NCBI GenBank assembly: GCA_034505955.1
Contig: JAPDQK010000028.1
Coordinates: 1-64,000 of the forward strand
Direction: 5' to 3'
From: Zhuqueibacter pondensis
GTDB taxonomy: Bacteria > Zhuqueibacterota > Zhuqueibacteria > Zhuqueibacterales > Zhuqueibacteraceae
Length of the DNA stretch: 64,000 nucleotides
The notes beneath the pieces were generated by a model that made no database searches, was not told the origin of the DNA, and saw only the letters and a program-made list of their open reading frames with translations. Made by a program: the position numbers and the translations under genes. Positions 33,909-42,400 of this stretch are shown here, one piece after another; the first letter of the stretch is position 1; each line of letters begins with the position of its first letter.

Positions 33909-34092
33909 AGTCTTTTCTCCTCGGTTTAAAGGAACACCACAAAAGCGCAATTCCATTTCAAGTGAACTTTCCAACAATTGTGAATGGATCGAGAATCCGC
34001 TTTTTTAATTAATTTTACAGGAAATTCAACGAAAAGTTGCAGCTCTTCACGGCCATAAAGGCGAATTTCGCGCCGGTTTTAGCCGACTCGAG

Positions 34093-35601
34093 CTAATTAC
34101 CATGAGATTTCTTGAGCAAATGTCGCCGATCCCAAATAACCAACGGCAGCAGGGTCGCGAGCGTCAAACCCGACAACCCGGGAACTGCCCAGCCCAAGCA
34201 GCCGAGCGATTCCATCATATCGATGCCGAAGGCTGAGATGATCGGGCCGACGAGGGCGGCGTAGCCATACATTGCCGAAAACCGTGCATTCACCATTGGC
34301 AATTTTTCCGGTGCCGTGCGATCTCCCATGATTTTGAGACTGAGCGGATAACTGCCGCCGACGGCTGTTCCGATTGCAGCAAATGTCACGGCCGTCCAGG
34401 TCTTGTTGCCCTCGAGAATGAGGCGGGAGGCAAAACCTGCTGCGAGGCTTCCGATCACGCCCCAAATGGCAACGATGCCGAGCACCATGCGTGCACCGAA
34501 TTTATCCGCGAACCAACCGCCGAGTGGTTGTCCACAAACCAAGCCGAGTGCCATCACACCGACGATGTATAGCGCTTCGCTGCGACTCAAACCGAGACGC
34601 TGGCCTTCCACCGGATAAGTGCCGGAGATGGCGGTATCCAGCGCGCCGAATATCACTGCGCCATACAATGCAATCCACAGCGGGCGCCAATCCATCTGAG
34701 TGCGCTGAGTAGACCGTTGTGCGCCAGTCTTTTGCGGAAAAGCAAAGACATTCATACGAAGGCGTAATGGCGCAATGAGACGGCAAAGAAAATCTCTGCC
34801 AATCTTTTGGCTCTCTGCATCCTGGCAGGTGCTGTTCATTTTCGGTGGTGGCGACACACGAGCCCATTCGGTACGCGGCAACGGCTCGCCAAATTCTCCA
34901 CGCAAGCCCTGATAGGCAATGGGCGCAATACCGATTCCAATGACAGCAACCAAACCGAAACACCACAAACCCATCCAGTCATACGCGCGATCGCTGGCAA
35001 AAACGCCGAGCATAAATCCGACGCCAAGCGCAGAACCGTATGCTGCCATGACGCGACCGCGAATTTTCTCCGGCACGCCATGCAAGAGCGCGACCTCCGC
35101 AGCCACGAAGGTCATGGTGGCAGCGACACCGAGCCAAAAGCGTATGGGAAAGAGCAAGACTTCCGTGGTCGCCAGCGCCACCCCGAGTCCCGCAAAGCCC
35201 GCAGCCTGACCGATAATGCCGATGGCGTTGATTCGACGTGTGCCATGGCGTTCGACCAATCTGCCCACCCACGGGCTGCAAAGCGCAATTGCCAACGCCA
35301 GGATCGCGGTGACACTGCCGGTGAAATACTCACTGAAACCGCGATTCTCGAGAATTGCAGATACCAAAGGCGCGACTGCACCGAAGCTGGTACCCACCAA
35401 CAGCATGGAGCTGATCAATGCCACGACTGAGGCGGTGGTTAATGTTGCACGAACGGTATTGGTGGCAAGGTTGGTTTCATGTTTTTCTGTTTTCACTGTC
35501 AGCTCAGGTGTTGTTGTCGTGGAAGAGGTGATCGAAAAACTTTGCTCAACATTGATTCGCATGATTCTGTCGTGTTGTCGTGATGCCTGTGATGGATCCA
35601 A
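34093..35601 (-). CDS. Major facilitator superfamily transporter
   Basis: About 500 residues with two blocks of membrane helices. The MFS motif A-like loops are PWVGRLVERHGTRRINAIG after helix 2 and GGWFADKFGARMVLGI in the second half. The central loop is unusually long and includes KIGRDFLCRLIAPLRLRMNV…RSTQRTQ, which looks like translated repeat DNA rather than transporter sequence. Substrate unknown. The first 50 residues are hydrophilic and have no ribosome site; the start could be ATG 35562 (codon 14). Confidence 0.8.
   Translation of the reverse strand: MDPSQASRQHDRIMRINVEQSFSITSSTTTTPELTVKTEKHETNLATNTVRATLTTASVVALISSMLLVGTSFGAVAPLVSAILENRGFSEYFTGSVTAILALAIALCSPWVGRLVERHGTRRINAIGIIGQAAGFAGLGVALATTEVLLFPIRFWLGVAATMTFVAAEVALLHGVPEKIRGRVMAAYGSALGVGFMLGVFASDRAYDWMGLWCFGLVAVIGIGIAPIAYQGLRGEFGEPLPRTEWARVSPPPKMNSTCQDAESQKIGRDFLCRLIAPLRLRMNVFAFPQKTGAQRSTQRTQMDWRPLWIALYGAVIFGALDTAISGTYPVEGQRLGLSRSEALYIVGVMALGLVCGQPLGGWFADKFGARMVLGIVAIWGVIGSLAAGFASRLILEGNKTWTAVTFAAIGTAVGGSYPLSLKIMGDRTAPEKLPMVNARFSAMYGYAALVGPIISAFGIDMMESLGCLGWAVPGLSGLTLATLLPLVIWDRRHLLKKSHGN
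34690..34812. repeat. Repeat-like insertion in the transporter central loop
   Basis: This stretch encodes about 40 residues rich in Arg, Gln and Thr between helices 6 and 7 and differs in composition from the rest of the gene. It resembles other repeats of this window in being inserted in frame in a tolerant linker. No second copy was found in the window. Confidence 0.35.
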
Positions 35602-35995
35602 CAGCGCACGAGCACCATCATACGTGACTGCAGGAAGTGTCCGGGTTAATGAACCAAACTCAGTTTACTTGGTTACCGCTGAGAATAACGCCTTTGCGGT
35701 ATTTCCAGGACTCGCCACTTCGGGTATACAATAAAAGCTGGAAGCGCGGTGCCCTCGCTGACCGGCCAGCATACTCGCCCGGATAAAATGTTTACGCACG
35801 AGCTGGCCAACCACTCTTCGATGCGAGATTTTTGATTCCATTAAAGTAACATTTTCATCAGAAAAAAACAAGGGATCGTCAACATGGCAGAGAGGAATTG
35901 TGCAAACTCTACTTGCTTTTCGCCTGCTGCTTTTGTATTTTTGTTGCATCACACTTCAACTGATGAAATTTGTCTTCTTTCAAAGATTCGATGGT
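35602..35995. other. Intergenic stretch without recognised feature
   Basis: About 390 bp between the divergent transporter and methylmalonyl-CoA epimerase genes. A minus-strand frame of 95 codons (35665-35952) has no ribosome site and no familiar content; I do not accept it as a gene. Confidence 0.5.
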
Positions 35996-36397
35996 ATGAT
36001 CGAAAAAATCGACCACCTTGGCATTGCCGTGCGCAACTTGGACGAAGCCATCGCCCGCTACACCGTGCTTTGCGGCAAACCGCCCGATCATCTCGAAGAA
36101 GTCACCTCGCAACAAGTCAAAGTCGCCATGTTTGAGATCGGCGAATCCCGCCTCGAATTGCTCATGGCCACGTCACCCGCCTCGCCGATTGCCAAATTCC
36201 TCGACAAGCGCGGGGAGGGCATGCATCACATTTGTTTTAAAGTTCCGAATTTGCAAGATGCGCTGGCGCGAATGAGTGCTGGCGGAATGGAAATTATTTC
36301 CGAAGTCAGCAGTGAGGGCGCCGGCGGTAGCCGCGTCGCGTTTTTGCATCCCAAGAGTTTGATGGGAGTGATGGTAGAGCTGGTGGAGAGGGCTTGA
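35996..36397 (+). CDS. mce: Methylmalonyl-CoA epimerase
   Basis: 133 residues of the glyoxalase/VOC fold: MIEKIDHLGIAVRNLDEAIARY (metal His7), a central beta module, GEGMHHICFKVPNLQDAL (metal His), and the C-terminal GVMVELVE glutamate. It interconverts (2R)- and (2S)-methylmalonyl-CoA, in propionate or branched-chain amino-acid metabolism. The frame extends to 35900 but the upstream codons encode a hydrophobic non-homologous stretch, so ATG 35996 is chosen. No mutase gene is adjacent. Confidence 0.92.
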   Translation: MIEKIDHLGIAVRNLDEAIARYTVLCGKPPDHLEEVTSQQVKVAMFEIGESRLELLMATSPASPIAKFLDKRGEGMHHICFKVPNLQDALARMSAGGMEIISEVSSEGAGGSRVAFLHPKSLMGVMVELVERA

Positions 36398-36444
36398 TGC
36401 TGATCGCTGGTTGCTGATTGTAGTCATTTCATTGTGGAGAACCC

Positions 36445-36708
36445 ATGCGGTTTAAAAAGAATCCCTATTTGGAAGCGACTCTGCTCGAAGTCGTGGAGAA
36501 ACAACTAACTCATCGTGATCCACCGGAAGTGAAAGAAACCTATGATAGACTGCTTTCGGAAGGATTTTCTGATGAAGAGTCTCGGCGCTTAATCGGAGCG
36601 GCTTTAGTGAATGAAGTCTATACGATAATGAAAGAGCGGCAACCCTTCAACCATGCCAGATATGTTGCCGCATTACACAAACTTCCCAAACTACCGTGGG
36701 AAGAGTGA
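36445..36708 (+). CDS. Hypothetical small protein
   Basis: 87 residues with GGAG 6 nt before ATG 36445. Predicted mostly helical: KKNPYLEATLLEVVEKQLTHRDPPEVKETYDRLLSEGFSDEESRRLIGAALVNEVYTIMKE, ending in NHARYVAALHKLPKLPWE. Such 'D..ARY…AL..LP' endings occur in short DUF1841-like proteins found next to SEC-C or zinc-ribbon proteins. No catalytic motif. It precedes a zinc-ribbon fragment by 33 nt and may be co-transcribed with it. Confidence 0.65.
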   Translation: MRFKKNPYLEATLLEVVEKQLTHRDPPEVKETYDRLLSEGFSDEESRRLIGAALVNEVYTIMKERQPFNHARYVAALHKLPKLPWEE

Positions 36709-36741
36709 GGTGTTTGACATTCATGATTTAGCAGGTCAATT

Positions 36742-36951
36742 GTGCCGCATTTTTGTCGAATTTGCAGGCGGTGTCGCCCAAACGAAAAATTTTCCGGCAA
36801 GGGCCATGCAAGGCATGTTTGCAAGGAATGCCAACGCATGCCCTCGGACAAAAGAAAGCGCATTGAAGATGATTTTACGATAGTGGCTATGACTTCTTTG
36901 CAGTTAATTCTTGCAACTTGCTGCGAATTTGGTCAAGTACACTCGTATTAA
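36742..36951 (+). pseudogene. Small zinc-ribbon protein, C-terminally truncated
   Basis: From GTG 36742: PHFCRICRRCRPNEKFSGKGHARHVCKECQRMPSDKRKRIED. C-x2-C pairs (FCRIC and VCKEC) frame a GKGH loop, a compact zinc ribbon. After about residue 46 the sequence changes character (DFTIVAMTSLQLIL…) and runs antisense through the end of the MazF-like gene (36887-). The natural tail seems to have been replaced when the toxin module arrived. Alternatively it is just a very short gene with an odd tail. Confidence 0.5.
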
Positions 36952-37231
36952 CCCGTCCAAATGTTTTAACCACGATGGATTGAGAAAGCGTGTAGATTTT
37001 ATCAACCCGAACTTGGCCCGGTCGATTCAGTTTGCCTTGATCCAAGTCAGACGATGTGATGGTGAAAATGTAATCCGCCATTTTCGGGTTGGAAGTCAGT
37101 CCCACAACGACAATGTCGGCAGTCTTGCGATTATACTCATTGTTAGAAATCACAATGACTGGCCGTCGCTTGTTTGAGGAAAGGTCGGTGAAAGGAATTG
37201 GGATGAGGAGAATGTCACCCTGCTCAGGCAT
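36887..37231 (-). CDS. MazF/PemK-type endoribonuclease toxin, second copy
   Basis: 114 residues from ATG 37231: EQGDILLIPIPFTDLSSNKRRPVIVISNNEYN, then DIVVVGLTSNPKMADYIFTITSSDLDQGKLNRPGQVRVDKIYTLSQSIV and VKTFGRVNTSVLDQIRSKLQEL. This is the MazF barrel with RRPVIVIS and the VRVDKI strand. It differs clearly from the toxin at 10633 and has an unrelated antitoxin, so it is an independent module. The start overlaps the antitoxin stop by 8 nt. Confidence 0.87.
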   Translation of the reverse strand: MPEQGDILLIPIPFTDLSSNKRRPVIVISNNEYNRKTADIVVVGLTSNPKMADYIFTITSSDLDQGKLNRPGQVRVDKIYTLSQSIVVKTFGRVNTSVLDQIRSKLQELTAKKS

Positions 37232-37436
37232 TGTTCCAGTCCTCGTCATCGTAAGGGTTATCCCAAAAATCGAGACTGCTCTGCGAAGCCAAAACTAAAT
37301 CGTCAAAGGTATCAGCAGGGTCTTCAATGACAAAGACAGTGATGCGCTTGCCTGGAGGAAAGGGAACTTGCAATTCAATATGCCCTTTTTCCTTCACTTC
37401 CAAATCGTATTTCAACGCAGTTTGAATCATCGGCAT
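37224..37436 (-). CDS. Antitoxin partner of the MazF-type toxin
   Basis: 70 residues from ATG 37436 (MPMIQTALKYDLEVKEKGHIELQVPFPPGKRITVFVIE). The first half is beta-rich and of the type found upstream of MazF-like toxins; the acidic tail (LDFWDNPYDDEDWNNA) resembles toxin-wrapping ends. It lacks the AbrB pattern of the MazE at 10957. The assignment rests on context and tail. Confidence 0.7.
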   Translation of the reverse strand: MPMIQTALKYDLEVKEKGHIELQVPFPPGKRITVFVIEDPADTFDDLVLASQSSLDFWDNPYDDEDWNNA

Positions 37437-37541
37437 AATTCCTATCTCACTAAGAGTTGTAGTAAGTGGTGCAACAGTCAATCACCATGTAAAACAATAT
37501 AATTATTTTTCCTCTCGAACGCAACATCTCTTTACCTCGCC

Positions 37542-39173
37542 ATGCCCCCAACCCCCTTCTCCACCCTCGCCGCCCTCTGCCAGCAGCTCGAAGGCACCAC
37601 CAAAAAATTAGAAAAGAGTGCATTGATCAGTGGTTTTCTGCAAAAATTGCAACCGGAGGAAATCGCGCCGGCGGTGTTGTTGCTGTTGGGCAAAATCTTT
37701 TCGGCGACCGATTCCCGCACCTTGGAGGTGAGCTGGCGCACACTGCAAAAGGTCGAAGAGCAAATTACGAAAAGCCCAAAAGTGCCGCTGTCGATTCTCG
37801 AAGTCCATCAGCATTTTGCCGAGATCGCCGGCACCTCCGGCAAAGGCTCGCGCCAGCGCAAAGAAGAATTGCTGACGGATTTGCTTTCCCGCGTTTCGCC
37901 CATCGAGAAAAAATATCTGGTGAAAATGATCTTCGGTGAGATGCAGCACGGTGTTGCCGAGGGGGTGATGCAACAAGGCATCGCCGAAGCGACTGGCTCT
38001 GAGCTCGCGTTGGTGCACCGCGCCGCGTTGTTGCTCGGTGATATTGCCGAAGTGGCGCGCTTGGGATTAACTAAAGGCAAAAAGGCTTTCGAAACAATCG
38101 CGCTCCAGCTCATGCGCCCGATTCAACCGATGCTGGCAGAATTGGCGGAGGATTTTGATGAAGTTTTTAAAGAACATGGCAACCAAACGGCGCTGGAATA
38201 CAAATTTGATGGCGCCCGGGTGCAAATTCATTGCTCGCGCAAGCAGAAAACAACAGAAGTAAAAATCTTCAGCCGTCATCTCAGCGAAGTGACGTCGAGC
38301 CTGCCGGAGTTGGTCGAGTGGGTGCAAACAAAAATCAAGGCCGACTCGTTCATCGTCGAAGGCGAAGTCGTTGCCGTCAATGCCGAGGGCAAACCGTTGC
38401 CCTTTCAAGAACTGATGCGGCGCTTCCGGCGTGTACATCATATTGAAGAAACGCGCAGAGAAGTACCGGTGCGTTTGTATCTCTTCGATTTGTTGTATCT
38501 CAATGGCCAATCGTTCATCGACCAGCCCTATCGTGCGCGTTGGCAGAAACTGACGGAAATTTGTGACAAGAGCCTTCTTGCCGATCGCCTCGTCACGCGC
38601 GACATGAAGGCCGCCGAGCAATTTCTCCAACAAGCGATGCAGGCTGGCCACGAAGGTTTGATGGCGAAAGATTTGCTGAGCACATATCAGCCTGGTTCGC
38701 GTGGCAAGAAGTGGTTCAAGATCAAACCGGCCGAGACCCTCGACGTGGTGATCGTTGCCGCGGATTGGGGCTATGGCCGGCGCACCGGTTGGCTTTCCAA
38801 TTATCATCTCGCCGTGCGCGACAGCGAGACCGGCGAGTTTCTCGTGATCGGGAAAACCTTCAAAGGCCTCACCGATGAGGAGTTCAAATGGATGACGGCA
38901 GAGTTGCAAAAACTAAAAACTTCCGAAACCAATTACACCGTGCAGGTCCGGCCACAGATCGTGGTGGAAGTTGCCTACAATGAGATTCAACGCAGCCCGC
39001 AATACCCATCCCAATTCGCGCTGCGTTTTGCCCGCATCAAACGCATTCGCACCGACAAAACGCCAGAGCAAGCCGATACCATCGAACGGCTGCAGCAACT
39101 TTATGAACAGCAGTTTGAGAGGAAAGGCGAGGTCACTCGCGCACGTCAGAAGGATCGGGAAGCCTATCAGTAA
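37542..39173 (+). CDS. lig: ATP-dependent DNA ligase, archaeal-like
   Basis: 543 residues. An N-terminal DNA-binding domain (about 1-200, with FGEMQHGVAEGVMQQGIAEATG) is followed by the nucleotidyltransferase core: adenylation lysine K221 in EYKFDGARVQIH, IVEGEVVA (motif III-like), LYLFDLLYLNG, HEGLMAKDLLS, and WFKIKP (motif V), and an OB domain ending VVEVAYNEIQRSPQYPSQFALRFARIKRIR. This domain order is that of archaeal/eukaryotic ligase I. Bacteria usually also carry an NAD-dependent LigA, so an accessory repair role is likely. Confidence 0.93.
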   Translation: MPPTPFSTLAALCQQLEGTTKKLEKSALISGFLQKLQPEEIAPAVLLLLGKIFSATDSRTLEVSWRTLQKVEEQITKSPKVPLSILEVHQHFAEIAGTSGKGSRQRKEELLTDLLSRVSPIEKKYLVKMIFGEMQHGVAEGVMQQGIAEATGSELALVHRAALLLGDIAEVARLGLTKGKKAFETIALQLMRPIQPMLAELAEDFDEVFKEHGNQTALEYKFDGARVQIHCSRKQKTTEVKIFSRHLSEVTSSLPELVEWVQTKIKADSFIVEGEVVAVNAEGKPLPFQELMRRFRRVHHIEETRREVPVRLYLFDLLYLNGQSFIDQPYRARWQKLTEICDKSLLADRLVTRDMKAAEQFLQQAMQAGHEGLMAKDLLSTYQPGSRGKKWFKIKPAETLDVVIVAADWGYGRRTGWLSNYHLAVRDSETGEFLVIGKTFKGLTDEEFKWMTAELQKLKTSETNYTVQVRPQIVVEVAYNEIQRSPQYPSQFALRFARIKRIRTDKTPEQADTIERLQQLYEQQFERKGEVTRARQKDREAYQ

Positions 39174-39343
39174 CTATTCCCCCTACCACTTGCGCGGGGG
39201 ATGAAATGAACGATAACAAATTGTTTTGAAATTCAAAATTTTGTAGTAAATTAAAAAGGGTGTGGAGATTGTTCCTCGGTTCCGCTGCGTCACCCGATCT
39301 TGGAATTAATACTCGGGCAAACGGAATTTGAGTGGAGGAGAAT

Positions 39344-40426
39344 ATGTCACGGTTCATGGATCCAACCACAGATTTCGGTTTCAAGAAGCTGTTTGGCGAG
39401 GAAGCCAACAAAGACCTCACGATAAGTTTTCTCAACGATTTGCTGGAGCTGGATCCGCCATTGGTCGATCTCAGCTTTGCCAATCTCGAGCAACTGCCGG
39501 AAGCGCCGGCGCAGCGCATCGGCATTTATGACCTCTTGTGTCGCGATGCTTTGGGCAAGGAGTATCTTGTCGAGATGCAAAAGAGCCGTATTGCCTATAT
39601 TCAAGATCGCATGGTTTACTACTCCACCTTTCCAATTGCACGACAAGCGAAAAAGGGCGGCAAGCATGTTTATCCCGAGTACGAACCGTCTCCCGAAGGA
39701 TGGCGGATTCGTGAGGTATCGAGTGTGGCGTATGGCAAAACCTCGGCGGTGCCGGTGACCGCCGAGTGGAATTACGATCTCAAAGGGGTTTATTGCATCG
39801 CCATTTTGGGTTATATCTTGAATGGCAGCACGGCAGCAGTAAATTACAACAGCATTCGAAACGACCGGCCGCCGCATGCGCCTTTTTATGAGAAGCTCAA
39901 ATTCGTCACCGTTGAATTGCCGTTGTTCGATCCTCGCAAACCGGAATACAGTCTTGATCGCCATCTCAACCGGTGGCTTTATTTTTTGATCTATGCGCCG
40001 GTTCTCGATCGCGTTCCTGAAATATTCAAAGGTGACAAAATCATCCAGAAGGCCTTCTGGATCGCTGAATTGGTGAATCTCACCATGGAAGAGCGAGAGC
40101 TCTATGAGTTGAGCCTCAAACGCCAGCGCGATGCCTATGCGATGCTGGAGACTGCCAAAATGGAAGGAATGGCTGAAGGAAAAGCCGAGGGCAGAGCTGA
40201 GGGAAAAGCCGAGGGAAGAGTCGAAGGGCGAATCGAAGGTCAAATTGAAGCTCTGCTGTTGCTTTTCTCTCAAAAGCTCGGGCCGATGCCGGCGGAGATC
40301 GAAGCTGCCATTCGCGGTCTAAGAGATCTCGAACACATTCAAAGAATTTTGTCACATTTCCTGCAAATCAACGATTGGGAGGCGTTACGAAAACTTCTTT
40401 TTGCCTCGCAAAATAAAACGTCTTAA
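39344..40426 (+). CDS. Rpn-family recombination-promoting nuclease
   Basis: 360 residues from ATG 39344 with GGAGGAG 5 nt upstream. N-terminal MDPTTDFGFKKLFGEEANKDLTISFLNDLL, then the PD-(D/E)XK core: Asp63 in GIYDLLCRD and E77-x-Q79 in EYLVEMQKS, then RMVYYSTFPIARQ. A low-complexity helix follows with imperfect E-G-x-A repeats (MAEGKAEGRAEGKAEGRVEG). Rpn proteins are DNA endonucleases linked to recA-independent recombination and phage defence, once annotated as transposases. Confidence 0.9.
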   Translation: MSRFMDPTTDFGFKKLFGEEANKDLTISFLNDLLELDPPLVDLSFANLEQLPEAPAQRIGIYDLLCRDALGKEYLVEMQKSRIAYIQDRMVYYSTFPIARQAKKGGKHVYPEYEPSPEGWRIREVSSVAYGKTSAVPVTAEWNYDLKGVYCIAILGYILNGSTAAVNYNSIRNDRPPHAPFYEKLKFVTVELPLFDPRKPEYSLDRHLNRWLYFLIYAPVLDRVPEIFKGDKIIQKAFWIAELVNLTMEERELYELSLKRQRDAYAMLETAKMEGMAEGKAEGRAEGKAEGRVEGRIEGQIEALLLLFSQKLGPMPAEIEAAIRGLRDLEHIQRILSHFLQINDWEALRKLLFASQNKTS

Positions 40427-40438
40427 TCGTGTCGCTGT

Positions 40439-42361
40439 ATGAGTCTTTCCCCCATTCTCCAGGACAAACTCGACAACCTGCCTGCCAAGCCCGGCGTTTA
40501 TCAGTTCAAAGACAAAACCGGCAGGATCATTTACGTCGGCAAGGCCAAGGTGCTGCGCAATCGGGTGCGGTCGTATTTTCAGGAGGCGCGACCAATGGAT
40601 CCGAAAACTTTTCGGCTCGTGTCGCGCACGGCAGACCTCGAAGTGATTGTCACCGATTCGGAGATGGAGGCGCTCATCCTCGAGATGAATCTCATCAAGG
40701 AATACAAGCCGCGCTACAACGTCAATCTCAAAGACGACAAGAGTTTTCCCTACATCCGCGTGACCAACGAGCTGTTTCCGCGCATTTTCCCAACCCGTCG
40801 CATCGTCAAAGACGGTTCGCACTATTTTGGGCCGTACACCGATGTTGGCCAAATGAAAGCGTTGCTCAAAACCGTGAAACGCATTTTCCCGATTCGGAGC
40901 TGCAACTATCATTTCACGCCGGAAATCATTGCGCGCAAAAGATACAGGCTCTGTCTCGATTATTACATCAAAAAATGCGACGGGCCGTGCGAGGGGCTCG
41001 TTTCACCCGAGGAATATGCCAGGGTGGTGCAGCAGGTGGTGAACTTCATCAATGGCCGGGATCGCCTCGTCATCAATGAGCTGAAAGAGAAGATGCAAAC
41101 ACTCGCAGAAAAACAACTCTATGAGCAGGCAGCCAAGTTGCGCGACCGCATTCGCTTCATCGAGGAGTTTCAATACAAGCAGAAGGTGGTGACGGATGAT
41201 TTGACCGATCGCGATATTGTGGCGGTGGCGATGGAGGATGAGGACGCGGCCGGCGCGGTGTTCAAAGTGCGGGATGGCAAAATCATCGGCCGGCAGCATT
41301 ATTATCTCAATGGCGTGTTTGGCGAGAAATATGAAAATGTGGTCGCCGCATTTGCCAAGCAGTTTTATCTCAAAGCCGATTTTATTCCGGAAGAGATTCA
41401 TTTGCCGGCGGAAATTCCGGAGATTGAAGAAATCCAAAGTTGGCTGGAAAATCGCCGGGGCGGCCCGGTTAAGCTGCTGACACCGAAGCTGGGTGAGAAG
41501 GCCAAGCTGGTGGAGATGTGCGCGAAAAATGCGCGATTACTCCTGCAGGAGTTGCAATTGCAGAAGATGCAAGCCAAATTGAAAGTTCCCCACAGTGTGG
41601 TCGCGCTGCAGCGTGATTTGCGCCTGGGAAAACCGCCGCGGCGGATCGAGTGCTTCGATATTTCCAATATTCAGGGAACCGATCCGGTCGCCGCAATGGT
41701 TACATTCGAAGACGGCCGTCCGAAGAAATCCGATTACCGCAAATTCAAAATACGCTCCAAGCAAACGCCGGATGATTTCGCGATGATGGCCGAGGCAGTG
41801 GAACGCCGCTACTCCGGCACGCTCTCTCAAAAGATGCAGTTGCCCGATCTCATACTCGTGGATGGTGGCAAGGGCCAACTCAATACCGCATTGAGCGTTT
41901 TACAAAAATTGAATCTGTCAATTCCCATTGCAGCGCTGGCCAAACGTTTGGATGAGGTTTTTGTTCCCGGATCGATAGAACCGCAGAATATTCCGAAAAC
42001 TTCCTCGGGATTGAAATTGTTGCAACAATTACGGGATGAGGCGCATCGCTTCGGCTTGACGTTTCATCGCACGTTACGCACGAAACGCACCACCGTTTCC
42101 GAGCTGGACAGCATTCCCGGAATTGGCCCGGCCAAGCGCAATGCTTTGATCAAATTTTTTGGCTCGGTGGAGAGCGTGCGCAACGCCTCGGTGGATGAGC
42201 TGATTCTCGTGCGGGGAATTACGGAAAATTTGGCACAAAAGATCTGGGAGCACTTTCACACGGTGAAAGACGAAGCGGCGGCGAAGGAGATGGCGAGGCA
42301 GCAGCGAATTGAGCAAGCATGGAACACGGATCCGACGGATGGGACGGATTCTCACGGATGA
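40439..42361 (+). CDS. uvrC: Excinuclease ABC subunit C
   Basis: Performs both incisions in nucleotide-excision repair with UvrA and UvrB. GIY-YIG domain at the start (LPAKPGVYQFKDKTGRIIYVGKAKVLRNRVRSYF), Cys-rich segment, UVR domain near residues 200-235, RNase-H-like nuclease (RIECFDISNIQGTDPVAAMVTFEDG, PDLILVDGGKGQLN) and tandem HhH (LDSIPGIGPAKRNALIKFFGS). The last 15 residues (AWNTDPTDGTDSHG) are encoded by the start of an R2 repeat and are not part of the family. It starts 13 nt after the Rpn gene. Confidence 0.96.
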   Translation: MSLSPILQDKLDNLPAKPGVYQFKDKTGRIIYVGKAKVLRNRVRSYFQEARPMDPKTFRLVSRTADLEVIVTDSEMEALILEMNLIKEYKPRYNVNLKDDKSFPYIRVTNELFPRIFPTRRIVKDGSHYFGPYTDVGQMKALLKTVKRIFPIRSCNYHFTPEIIARKRYRLCLDYYIKKCDGPCEGLVSPEEYARVVQQVVNFINGRDRLVINELKEKMQTLAEKQLYEQAAKLRDRIRFIEEFQYKQKVVTDDLTDRDIVAVAMEDEDAAGAVFKVRDGKIIGRQHYYLNGVFGEKYENVVAAFAKQFYLKADFIPEEIHLPAEIPEIEEIQSWLENRRGGPVKLLTPKLGEKAKLVEMCAKNARLLLQELQLQKMQAKLKVPHSVVALQRDLRLGKPPRRIECFDISNIQGTDPVAAMVTFEDGRPKKSDYRKFKIRSKQTPDDFAMMAEAVERRYSGTLSQKMQLPDLILVDGGKGQLNTALSVLQKLNLSIPIAALAKRLDEVFVPGSIEPQNIPKTSSGLKLLQQLRDEAHRFGLTFHRTLRTKRTTVSELDSIPGIGPAKRNALIKFFGSVESVRNASVDELILVRGITENLAQKIWEHFHTVKDEAAAKEMARQQRIEQAWNTDPTDGTDSHG

Positions 42362-42400
42362 GATACTTGATCAGAGCTCCGATCAAAAGCAATAAGACTT
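42321..42400. repeat. Dispersed repeat family R2, copy b
   Basis: GGAACACGGATCC, GACGGATGGGACGGATT and CTCACGGATG begin inside the last codons of uvrC and extend to the next gene. It provides the uvrC stop codon. Confidence 0.6.

Noticed and set aside
35665..35952. 95-codon minus-strand frame between the MFS and mce genes
   Set aside because: No ribosome site, no recognisable domain and unusual composition; treated as non-coding.
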